A program made the translations under genes and the position numbers. The notes below the pieces were generated by a model. That model saw only the letters and a list, made by a program, of their open reading frames with translations. It was not told where the DNA came from and searched no databases. A DNA stretch of 12,732 nucleotides. Origin: Pyrinomonadaceae bacterium (lineage in GTDB: Bacteria; Acidobacteriota; Blastocatellia; Pyrinomonadales; Pyrinomonadaceae). Positions 6,191-12,493 of this stretch are shown piece by piece. The stretch lies in contig JAICQI010000078.1 of the NCBI GenBank assembly GCA_025937955.1, positions 1-12,732 of the forward strand. The letters are read 5' to 3'. The number at the start of each line of letters is the position of its first letter. Within the stretch, counting starts at the first letter, position 1.

Positions 6191-7336
6191 ATGAGTACCC
6201 CACCGCCTACCATCGTTATCAGAACGTCGCCGCAGATCAGCGCCATCAGGCTTGTACTTGCCATGGTGGCAATTCTCATCGCCGTGTTTTTGGGATTACT
6301 GGTGTTGCTCCTGATCGGCATCGAGACCGGACCCGTCGCGCTCATGCTCGGTTTTGTGACTGCGACGATTCCCGTTCCGATCTACATCTTGCTGGTCTTA
6401 TGGATCGATCGTTACGAAGCAGAACCACTTTGGATGCTGGCCACAGCTTTCTTCTGGGGCGCTTTCATCGCTACTTTCTTCGCGTTCCTACTGAACACAA
6501 CCAGCGGCACCATTGTAGGGGTACTCACGAACGCCGAAGCCGGTGAAGCGTTTGCCGCAGTCGTCTCCGCGCCCATCGTCGAGGAAATCGGAAAGGCACT
6601 CATTCTTTTCATATTCTTCTTTTCGAGAAAGGACGAGTTCGACGGTGTTGTCGACGGCATCGTCTATGCTTCACTGGCCGCGTTGGGCTTTGCGATGTCC
6701 GAGAACATTCTTTACTACGGTAAGGCAGCAGCGACAGGCGGCGGCGAAGCCCTGACAGCGACCCTCATCGTACGCGGATTCTTCGCGCCGTTCTCTCATC
6801 CGTTGTTCACCAGCTTGACGGGAATCGGGTTAGGCCTGGCACGACAGTCGACAAACATCGGGGTCAAACTAATCACTCCGATCATCGGCTTGTTGATGGC
6901 TATTTTCATGCACAGTCTTTGGAATGCATCTGCAGTCATTGGTGGCGGTGGCATTTTCATAATCATTTATGTGTTGGTGATGGTGCCGTCGTTTTTCATC
7001 ATGCTCATCGTGATCTCGCTGGCGCTGCGCCGCGAAGGACAGGTAGTGCGCGAGTTTCTGGTGATGGATTTCGACCGTGGATTTTTCACGCCGGAAGAGT
7101 ACAAACAACTGTGTTCGATTGCCGGCAGGATGGGATCATCATTCAATGCCCTCACTCAAAGTGGCGTTAAGGGTTGGCGGGCGCGTATGCGGTTTAATCA
7201 ACTGGCAAGCGAGCTGGCGTTCCATCGTAGTCGAGTTTCCAGAGGCGTCCACTCCACAAACCAGGACGTCCTGGCGCAGGAAGCCGCTTACCTGCACGCA
7301 TTACAGGGCCTCATCAACGAGTTCCGGGGCCGCTAA
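6191..7336 (+). CDS. PrsW-family intramembrane metalloprotease
   Basis: This 381-residue multi-pass membrane protein carries the signature of PrsW/CPBP-type intramembrane proteases: EEIGK (131-135, the EExxK motif), FAMSE (167-171, FxxxE), His203 (SHPLF) and His241 (MHSLWN). In Bacillus, PrsW cleaves an anti-sigma factor at site 1; here neither substrate nor sigma factor is visible. About eight hydrophobic segments are seen, from 20-45 up to about 253-277. Residues beyond 280 form a soluble C-terminal domain (with FFTPEEYKQL and a helical tail) of the kind seen in longer PrsW homologues. A proline-rich stretch opens the protein. ATG 6191 has no Shine-Dalgarno sequence, but a TATACT element lies 10 nt upstream. 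Co-transcription with the SDR gene is also possible. Confidence 0.9.
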   Translation: MSTPPPTIVIRTSPQISAIRLVLAMVAILIAVFLGLLVLLLIGIETGPVALMLGFVTATIPVPIYILLVLWIDRYEAEPLWMLATAFFWGAFIATFFAFLLNTTSGTIVGVLTNAEAGEAFAAVVSAPIVEEIGKALILFIFFFSRKDEFDGVVDGIVYASLAALGFAMSENILYYGKAAATGGGEALTATLIVRGFFAPFSHPLFTSLTGIGLGLARQSTNIGVKLITPIIGLLMAIFMHSLWNASAVIGGGGIFIIIYVLVMVPSFFIMLIVISLALRREGQVVREFLVMDFDRGFFTPEEYKQLCSIAGRMGSSFNALTQSGVKGWRARMRFNQLASELAFHRSRVSRGVHSTNQDVLAQEAAYLHALQGLINEFRGR

Positions 7337-7436
7337 CCTGCGGAATAGATAACGCTACGCATGTTTGCTCGGAACCTGTGGAGCAAGAAGGTAACCTTAG
7401 CTCATTGGGCACGGAACCTGCGGAGCAGGTGGCAGA

Positions 7437-7577
7437 ATAAAGCCTGGGGCGTAAGCCCCAGGTATGTTCGATAAATTTGGCATCGAGCCCGCGAAGCGGG
7501 CGACAGCGCTGGCGCCCGCTTCGCGGGCTTCAAATAAATTTGATCCGCTTACCTGGGGCTTGCGCCCCAGGCTTTAT
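7437..7577. repeat. 141-bp composite inverted repeat built of nested hairpins
   Basis: The left arm (7437-7507) and right arm (7508-7577) are reverse complements over most of their length. Each arm holds two small hairpins: CCTGGGGC/GCCCCAGG with a GTAA loop in the left arm (7443-7462) and TTGC in the right (7552-7571), and GCCCGC/GCGGGC with a GAA loop (7487-7501) or TTC loop (7514-7528). Both outer ends are ATAAAG/CTTTAT. The arms diverge only in a 20-bp AT-rich middle. It is a palindrome of palindromes, like a pair of opposed REP elements (BIME) or a transposase-less miniature element. Confidence 0.85.
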
Positions 7578-7629
7578 GCTTTCGTCCGCTTCGCGGACTT
7601 AATGCTCGCTGCTTGTCTGGTTTCTGGCT

Positions 7630-7635
7630 TATACT
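7630..7635 (+). promoter_or_regulatory. Possible -10 box (TATACT) for the MBL-fold gene
   Basis: TATACT matches the bacterial -10 consensus in five of six positions and ends 43 nt before the GTG start at 7679. No good -35 box is found at the usual spacing. Confidence 0.3.
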
Positions 7636-7678
7636 TGGCGCGATTGCGCAAGGTCATTTTCATCAGAGCTGAAAGCTC

Positions 7679-8455
7679 GTGAGAATCCAACTTCTACCCA
7701 GCACGTTTGATGCTCAGGGCGTGGCGAACCTCGAGCAACGCTTGACCTGTTTTCTAATCGACGACTGCGTGGCGATTGACGCCGGCAGTATCGCTATCGC
7801 TCTGACCAACGAGCAGCGTTCCAAAGTTAAAGATATCATCGTCACTCACCCGCACCTGGACCACATCGCCAGCCTGCCGATCTTCATCGATGATCTTTAT
7901 CCGACTCTGAAACAACCGATGCGGATTTACGCGACTGAGGAAGTGATCGATCTGCTGGAGCGTGATGTTTTTAACTGGAACGTCTATCCGCGTTTCTCCG
8001 ATTTGAAAAACGACTATGGTCCAGTGATGGAATATGTTCCGATTCCGATCGGGAAGCCGTTCTCGGTGGCCCATCTGAGCGTCGTTGCAGTGCCCGTGAA
8101 TCACATTGTGCCGACAGTCGGGTTGGTAGTTTCAGACGGTCAGAAGAGCGTTGCTTTTAGTTCTGATACTGCCGAGACGGAAGAGTTTTGGAAGATTGTG
8201 AACGAAATGAAGGAACTCAACGCACTGCTGATCGAAGCTTCATTTCCGGATCGCATGGCAAAGCTGGCTCACGTCTCGCGTCACTTCACGCCTGCGTCGT
8301 TGGGCCAGGAGCTGAAGAAGCTCAATCACAACGGAATGGACATCATGGCCGTCCACATCAAACCCTCCTATCGCGACGAGATCGTCGCACAGCTCGCTGC
8401 GCTGAATATTCCGAAACTGAGTGTGATGGAACCGGGTAAGGTCTACGAGTGGTGA
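7679..8455 (+). CDS. MBL-fold hydrolase, class II cyclic-nucleotide phosphodiesterase-like
   Basis: This 258-residue protein has the metallo-beta-lactamase-fold metal site: THPHLDHIASLP (H57, H59, D61, H62), H142, D163 (SSDT) and H226 (VHIKPS). The HxHxDH followed by x2-LP, together with length and overall order, fits class II 3',5'-cyclic nucleotide phosphodiesterases (yeast PDE1 type), which hydrolyse cAMP or cGMP to the 5'-monophosphate. A different phosphodiesterase or RNase-Z-like substrate cannot be excluded. The start is GTG at 7679; no strong Shine-Dalgarno sequence is seen and the protein already begins close to the first beta strand. No signal peptide, so cytosolic. Its 3' end overlaps the convergent gene by 13 bp. 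Confidence 0.86.
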   Translation: MRIQLLPSTFDAQGVANLEQRLTCFLIDDCVAIDAGSIAIALTNEQRSKVKDIIVTHPHLDHIASLPIFIDDLYPTLKQPMRIYATEEVIDLLERDVFNWNVYPRFSDLKNDYGPVMEYVPIPIGKPFSVAHLSVVAVPVNHIVPTVGLVVSDGQKSVAFSSDTAETEEFWKIVNEMKELNALLIEASFPDRMAKLAHVSRHFTPASLGQELKKLNHNGMDIMAVHIKPSYRDEIVAQLAALNIPKLSVMEPGKVYEW

Positions 8456-8748
8456 GACGGTCGATCGAAGTGAATTGGCTCAAATTCCTTTTCCGCGTGT
8501 TCACCGTCAACGCCGTGAAGCGAGACGCGCCCGCTGGGGAGAAGTTCCTTCACTAGAAACGTGCGCGGCTGCCGGTCGCGTCCGGGCATTAGTTCAGCCC
8601 TGAACGTTACCGCCATCCCTGGTCTCGCCCAAACATCGCCGGTTTTTCTCTCCACGGGCCTATTGTTTCTCTTCCAGCGAAGTGCAGCACTGATGCTCCC
8701 CGCACCAAGCGCCAAACCACTAAGAAGCCACCTGGTGCGCTTATTCAT
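8443..8748 (-). CDS. Small membrane-anchored protein, unknown function
   Basis: This 101-residue protein is not recognised. One hydrophobic segment (about 8-23, WLLSGLALGAGSISAA) follows a basic start and is followed by a basic stretch (RWKRNNR), so it is probably an N-in single-pass anchor or an uncleaved signal. The remaining ~75 residues look like a small beta-rich domain (GMAVTFRAEL, FLVKELLPSGRVSLHG, EKEFEPI). It starts 5 bp after the ferredoxin stop, with AGG shortly upstream, so the two genes are probably co-transcribed. Its last 13 bases overlap the convergent MBL-fold gene. Confidence 0.65.
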   Translation of the reverse strand: MNKRTRWLLSGLALGAGSISAALRWKRNNRPVERKTGDVWARPGMAVTFRAELMPGRDRQPRTFLVKELLPSGRVSLHGVDGEHAEKEFEPIHFDRPSHHS

Positions 8749-8753
8749 CTAAC

Positions 8754-9032
8754 CTACTCGCAAAGCGGATCCAAACGGGCGCTAATCGTCGGTAGCCCGC
8801 TCAGCGCACGTTCGGCATTGAGTGGAGTGAAGCTCGTCCATTCCGGCGGCACCGCCGCCTCGGCGAAAATTGCCTCCACCGGACATTCGGGCACACACGC
8901 ATCGCAATCGATACACGTCTCGGGATGGATCACCAGCATGTCATCATCGAGATGAAAAGCCTCCACCGGACAAACAAGCGCACAGTCAGTGTAGCGACAG
9001 TTAACGCACGGTTCGGCGACGACGTAGGTCAT
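8754..9032 (-). CDS. fdxA: 7Fe ferredoxin ([3Fe-4S]/[4Fe-4S]), FdxA type
   Basis: This 92-residue electron carrier has the cysteine layout of Azotobacter ferredoxin I-type proteins. C9, C17 and C50 would hold the [3Fe-4S] cluster, and C21, C40, C43 and C46 the [4Fe-4S] cluster; C12 matches the extra cysteine of the family, while the position of C24 in the Azotobacter protein is Ala25 here. The order CxxCRYTDCxxVCP ... CIDCDACVPECP is diagnostic, and a short C-terminal extension (residues 62-92) is also usual. It is cytosolic and low-potential, donating electrons to unidentified partners. The start ATG 9032 has AAGGAG 10 nt upstream. It lies 86 bp downstream of the 2OG oxygenase gene; that family normally does not need a ferredoxin, so a functional link is unproven. 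Confidence 0.93.
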   Translation of the reverse strand: MTYVVAEPCVNCRYTDCALVCPVEAFHLDDDMLVIHPETCIDCDACVPECPVEAIFAEAAVPPEWTSFTPLNAERALSGLPTISARLDPLCE

Positions 9033-9118
9033 TGAACTTTGGCTCCTTGAGCGAAAGGTTTGTAAGCTGCTGAACGAATCTTAACCACAAAGGACACGAA
9101 GATACAACAAAGCTTTTG

Positions 9119-10072
9119 TCATTCACTGACGCACTCAGTGCACCATACGTTAAGTCCCTTCCTGCGCCACTCTGCCGCGCCGAACAGAAATGACCCACCT
9201 GATCCGTTTAGTGACAGGACACGATGAACATGTGACGCGTCGATAGTTCGGCACGCAGGGGCGTCTGAAAGACCGGCGATTGGCGTCACGATCGTTTGCA
9301 AACTGGGATTCAGGAAGATTGGCAGCGACAGGCGGGACTGGTCGGACAAGCGATTGACGACTCGATGTGGCGTGGAACAAAAGCGGCCCTGCGTCGCAAA
9401 CGCCAGGATCTCGCCAACATGGACCAGCAATGTGCCCGCTTCAGGCTCGACTGTTATCCAGCGGCCGTCGGGGATTCGAATGTCAAGACCGCCCGTGTTG
9501 TCCTCGAGCGTCAGTGTGATCCAGCTAAAGTCGACATGCGCCGCGACACCAGGACGAGGACTGTCGATATCGGGTTGCGGGTGGTAGCAGATGAGCTTCA
9601 TCACCAGGTAAGGATCGAGTCCGGGTTTGTCTGCTAAAGAATTTCGCTCGCTGCCAAGGCCCGCACAAATGTTTGCGAGGACTTCCTTACCGATGTTGGC
9701 TACGTCCGAGAGATAGCGAAGGATCCGATCACGCCAATCGGGATCCGGTGGCCAGAGGTTCGGGCCCTCGAGTTGAAGAAACGGAGGTACGTCTCCGATG
9801 GCTTCGCGTTCAGCGCCGAGATGCAACTGCTCACGCCAATCCCGCTCGTTCTTCATCTCGCTATAACCACGAAAGTGTCGCGAGTGCTCAATCGCGATCG
9901 CGGATTTGATCTCCTGAGGCAGATCGAAGAAGGCACGTGCATCGTCCAACACTTCAGCCAGACGCTCGTTAGGCAAGATCGAATGACGAAGTCGAAAACA
10001 GCCCAACTCAGAGAGGATATTGCAGAGCTCCATTGGAACGATATCATCACTATGAAGGACGGGAATTTTCAT
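9119..10072 (-). CDS. 2-oxoglutarate/Fe(II) dioxygenase, isopenicillin N synthase family
   Basis: This 317-residue protein belongs to the non-heme iron oxygenase family of isopenicillin N synthase and plant 2OG oxygenases. The N-terminal DIOX_N-type region has AFFDLPQEIK and an RGY turn (about 47-70). The jelly-roll core has the iron triad H179-x-D181 (AHVDFSWIT) and H236 (STPHRVVN), with R247-x-S249 (RLSLPIFLNP) as the cosubstrate carboxylate anchor. With all these present it is probably active; the substrate is unknown. ATG 10072 overlaps the upstream gene by 4 bp (ATGA) and has GAGGTG 5 nt upstream, showing translational coupling to the 302-residue protein. The last ~45 residues carry no known motif and contain two cysteines near the end (CTEC). 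Confidence 0.9.
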   Translation of the reverse strand: MKIPVLHSDDIVPMELCNILSELGCFRLRHSILPNERLAEVLDDARAFFDLPQEIKSAIAIEHSRHFRGYSEMKNERDWREQLHLGAEREAIGDVPPFLQLEGPNLWPPDPDWRDRILRYLSDVANIGKEVLANICAGLGSERNSLADKPGLDPYLVMKLICYHPQPDIDSPRPGVAAHVDFSWITLTLEDNTGGLDIRIPDGRWITVEPEAGTLLVHVGEILAFATQGRFCSTPHRVVNRLSDQSRLSLPIFLNPSLQTIVTPIAGLSDAPACRTIDASHVHRVLSLNGSGGSFLFGAAEWRRKGLNVWCTECVSE

Positions 10073-10977
10073 GACAGCACCTCGATGAGCCAGTCGCGTG
10101 CTGTATTTAGCTGCGCCATGATGTCGGTTGAGGGCGTGTTCTTTTCGTAGAAGCCGTTATCCACTTTTGTGTGGAGTAGTTTGATGTGGTGAGGTGTCGC
10201 GAGCTCACGTCGTAACGTCGGGACGTGCAAGGGAAAGCTCTTCTCATGAAGTATCTGAAACAGCAGCCACTCGGCGGCATTAGCCAGGGAGCGGTTTGAC
10301 AACGCATCCATTCTATTGAATAGGTCCTCCACAAGAGAACAACGGTTTGCGGCTATGGACCAGAGCGATGGACCAACCTTGCCGAATGCTTCCGGAAGAA
10401 TCGCGCGATGGCGCCGTGCGACTGGATCGAATGTGGTCCCGTCTCGATATGCGTCGGGTATGTGAACTCCCATGGCGAGCAGATCCTCGCGCACCTTATA
10501 GCGGGCGTGATCCAAATCATGGAAGAAAAATTCGGCAGGGGAAACGTGCCGTCCGTCGGCCCAGACAGCTTTGTCGGTTATACCGAGCGGGTGTACCGGG
10601 AAGGCGCGGAGCCGTAGCAATTCTCTTGACGACAGGTGGTCGATTGTTGGCAAAGCGAGAACGTGTGGCCACAAAGCAAGAAGCGGCTCCAGCTCATCAC
10701 GTACCTTCGGTACGTACACAGGTTCGCCCACCGGAACAATAGCTTCGAGCTCCATCACGTAACTGGCACAAAGCCTGACGAGATCGTGATACGAAGCCCC
10801 ATCACTCCCCCAGCGCCGCGCGGCGACGGAGGCCTGCTCAACACGACGATCAGAGGCAACCGCCGGCGCCACCCGCTCGAACTCAGGTACGCGAAACGTC
10901 TTTTCTCCAGCAGCCGCCGCCGCGGTCGCTCGTCGTCCAAGCGCGATCAGTAGGTCAGTAGAGAAAACTACTTGCAC
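10069..10977 (-). CDS. Uncharacterised 302-aa protein with candidate metal-binding His/Asp cluster
   Basis: I do not recognise this family. It is soluble and mainly alpha-helical in composition. The most conserved-looking part is residues 128-165: VHPLGITDKAVWADGRHVSP then AEFFFHDLDHAR, which puts E149, H153, D154, D156 and H157 together. A second acid/His group follows at E236 and H244-E245 (EWLLFQILHEKSFPLH). These spacings would suit a helical metal-binding site, for example diiron or hydrolase-like, but this is inference. Start is GTG 10977, 6 bp after the PIN-gene stop, with GAGGGG just upstream. The end overlaps the 2OG oxygenase start as ATGA, so the two proteins are probably made in fixed ratio and may act on one pathway. 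Confidence 0.8.
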   Translation of the reverse strand: MQVVFSTDLLIALGRRATAAAAAGEKTFRVPEFERVAPAVASDRRVEQASVAARRWGSDGASYHDLVRLCASYVMELEAIVPVGEPVYVPKVRDELEPLLALWPHVLALPTIDHLSSRELLRLRAFPVHPLGITDKAVWADGRHVSPAEFFFHDLDHARYKVREDLLAMGVHIPDAYRDGTTFDPVARRHRAILPEAFGKVGPSLWSIAANRCSLVEDLFNRMDALSNRSLANAAEWLLFQILHEKSFPLHVPTLRRELATPHHIKLLHTKVDNGFYEKNTPSTDIMAQLNTARDWLIEVLS

Positions 10978-10983
10978 CGCCCC

Positions 10984-11421
10984 TCAACTACTCGAGAAAT
11001 ACTTGCTTCCGCTGATTATCTTGACATCACAGAAATTCCGAATCTTCATGAAATCATTAACATTGTCCGTTACCACCATGACGCGTGCGCGCTTTGCAGT
11101 TCGCGCGATCAGAACGTCGTTAATGATTCGGTATCTCTCTGCTACTGATATCTTCGGTATCCTACCGGTCTTTTTTGATCTGCGTCCGCGCTGTAACGAG
11201 TTAAGGACAAGTCCTGCATGCCACCAATCCTCCTCATTAGGAACAAGCAGTTTATTAGCCTTTCGACACTCCTGCCTTAAACGGTCCAACTCCTTGATTG
11301 CCGACGCATCATTTGCGCCGGCGGCAAGCTCCTGCAGAACTACAGCAGACATGTAAAAACTTCGAGGAAAAGATTGCTTGTAGCTTATACAGATGTTCGC
11401 ATCATAAGTGACTTTAGCCAT
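10984..11421 (-). CDS. vapC: PIN-domain ribonuclease, VapC-like toxin
   Basis: This 145-residue protein has the acidic residues of PIN-domain nucleases: D7 (TYDANI), E31 (LQELAAG), D102 (INDVLIARTA) and D119 or D123 (VVTDNVNDF). VapC toxins use this centre with Mg2+ or Mn2+ to cut RNA, usually tRNA or rRNA, and are neutralised by a partner antitoxin. Length is normal. ATG 11421 lies inside the last 37 bp of the upstream small gene in another frame, the typical antitoxin-toxin overlap. No Shine-Dalgarno sequence precedes the start, but a CCACCCTC motif does. All catalytic acids look intact. Confidence 0.85.
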   Translation of the reverse strand: MAKVTYDANICISYKQSFPRSFYMSAVVLQELAAGANDASAIKELDRLRQECRKANKLLVPNEEDWWHAGLVLNSLQRGRRSKKTGRIPKISVAERYRIINDVLIARTAKRARVMVVTDNVNDFMKIRNFCDVKIISGSKYFSSS

Positions 11422-11678
11422 TTTTGTGAGGGTGGTTTAGCTTTCCGCTTTCCTGTGCGGATTTCGTGCATAATTTGGCAAAACTTGAGTAAGTGAGCGT
11501 TTGCCTTATCGATGTGTCGCGCCTCGTCCTCGGCCTTTTTTGCAGCCGCCTTCCCGTTACCGCTTTTGCGGGCTGCCTTCGACAACTTCTTGGTCTTCGC
11601 GGTTGGTGATATTCGCCGTTTGGCCGGCGTTTTGGCGACGGACTTCTTCGAGCTTCTCTTGTGAGTACTGTTAGCCAT
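11385..11678 (-). CDS. Lysine-rich small protein, putative antitoxin partner of the PIN toxin
   Basis: This 97-residue protein has 20 Lys and 8 Arg (about 29%). Residues 1-50 are low-complexity and rich in Lys, Ala and Ser (SSKKSVAK, AKRRISPTAK, GKAAAKKAE), resembling a histone-H1-like tail. The C-terminal half (about 51-97, with HIDKANAHLLKFCQIMHEI and RKAKPPSQKWLKSL) could be the folded or toxin-binding part. The usual VapB DNA-binding domains (AbrB, RHH, Phd) are not evident. Its role as antitoxin is inferred from the 37-bp overlap with the PIN gene. A DNA-binding basic protein is the alternative. No Shine-Dalgarno sequence is seen before ATG 11678. Confidence 0.68.
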   Translation of the reverse strand: MANSTHKRSSKKSVAKTPAKRRISPTAKTKKLSKAARKSGNGKAAAKKAEDEARHIDKANAHLLKFCQIMHEIRTGKRKAKPPSQKWLKSLMMRTSV

Positions 11679-11689
11679 TGTGATTTTCA

Positions 11690-11697
11690 GAGGGTGG
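11690..11697 (-). promoter_or_regulatory. CCACCCTC motif upstream of lysine-rich protein start
   Basis: On the minus strand CCACCCTC stands 11 nt before ATG 11678. The same octamer stands 6 nt before the PIN start ATG 11421 (11428-11435). Both genes begin ATGGCTAA and lack a Shine-Dalgarno sequence. The motif may be a regulatory or operator-like element, or a chance repeat. Confidence 0.25.
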
Positions 11698-11728
11698 GTG
11701 AGTGCATCTTAAACAAACATTTCGGCAG

Positions 11729-12493
11729 TCACAAGAAGTATTTTGTTCCATACCACGCAAAGGGGTGTTCAATGTGCAGGCAGAACAGGCCTTCGACTTG
11801 TTTCGGACTTATCTGATGGCGCCGGCAATCATCGACAAAGATTTCGTCAGTACGCGCGAAATGATTCACTCCTTCGCTATACCTTATTTGCTCAAACACT
11901 CGCCGGTGAACAATCTGTGTAAAACCCCATGGTCCATTTTCCACACGCAAATTTGCCGCGGCTGCGAGTTCGGCAAAATCATGCAATCCATCCGCGCGTC
12001 CCGCTAACACGGCATCGGTTTGCGCGGCGGTCAAGCGACGTCGTTGACCATAGAATAAATGTTGTTCGTATCCCTGGACTTGCTGCAGCACCCTACCAAC
12101 ACAGCCAGGCGGGAACAGGCAGTCGGCATCTGTCAACCAGATCCAGTCACCACGGCTGGCCTCGAATGCCCGGTTGATCATTGCGCCCTTGTTGGTACTC
12201 AAATCTGCGCCCACCGCTATTTCGTGTACGCGAATGTGCGGAAAACTGCGCGCCACGGTTACCAGATGTTCGTGGGTGCCATCCGGACTTTCCGGATTCA
12301 CTATCAACATTTCAAAAGCGCCGAAAGGCAGATCCTGATCCTGATGACACCAATTGCGCAATGCCAGCTTGAGCCGTTGAAGAAACCGAAAACAAGTCAT
12401 AATCACAGACAGCCGGCAACTGTTCTCCGCCGTAGTGCCGGCAGCGAGACCTTGCTTGAATCTGGCGTCAAGACTTTCTTTGTCGGTATCCAC
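11729..12493 (-). CDS. Glycosyltransferase family 2-like protein
   Basis: This 254-residue protein has the GT-A fold layout. The nucleotide-binding first strand lies at 28-35 (LSVIMTCF), the NKGAMINRAFEASRGDWIWL helix-strand at 101-120, the metal-binding DxD as TDADC (121-125), then the GPWGF loop (187-191) and the acceptor-side acidic group HFARTDEIFVDD (211-222). It would transfer a sugar from a nucleotide donor; donor and acceptor are unknown. It is shorter than many GT2 enzymes and has no membrane segment, so it is probably a cytosolic or peripheral enzyme. The start is GTG 12493, overlapping the TAG of the upstream DinB-like gene by one base, so co-translation is likely. It ends 50 bp before the lysine-rich protein. 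Confidence 0.8.
   Translation of the reverse strand: MDTDKESLDARFKQGLAAGTTAENSCRLSVIMTCFRFLQRLKLALRNWCHQDQDLPFGAFEMLIVNPESPDGTHEHLVTVARSFPHIRVHEIAVGADLSTNKGAMINRAFEASRGDWIWLTDADCLFPPGCVGRVLQQVQGYEQHLFYGQRRRLTAAQTDAVLAGRADGLHDFAELAAAANLRVENGPWGFTQIVHRRVFEQIRYSEGVNHFARTDEIFVDDCRRHQISPKQVEGLFCLHIEHPFAWYGTKYFL

Larger units (their letters stand above)
7337..7678. other. Gene-free, palindrome-rich intergenic region
   Basis: No credible gene lies in these 342 bases. They hold at least six short hairpins: CCTG-CGGAG-CAGG (7417-7429), the nested palindrome at 7437-7577, and GTCCGC-TTC-GCGGAC (7584-7598). Two diverged direct copies of CGGAACCTG(T/C)GGAGCA also occur (about 7370-7385 and 7412-7426). 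None is followed by a T tract, so they look like extragenic palindromic repeats rather than terminators. A possible -10 box for the next gene is at 7630-7635. Confidence 0.8.

Noticed and set aside
7443..7598. Intergenic hairpins as intrinsic terminators of the SDR-PrsW operon
   Set aside because: None is followed by a T run, and they recur in mirror copies, which points to repeat elements.
10347..10742. 131-residue plus-strand frame opposite the 302-aa gene
   Set aside because: Arginine-rich antisense product without motifs, opposite a gene supported by coupling on both sides.
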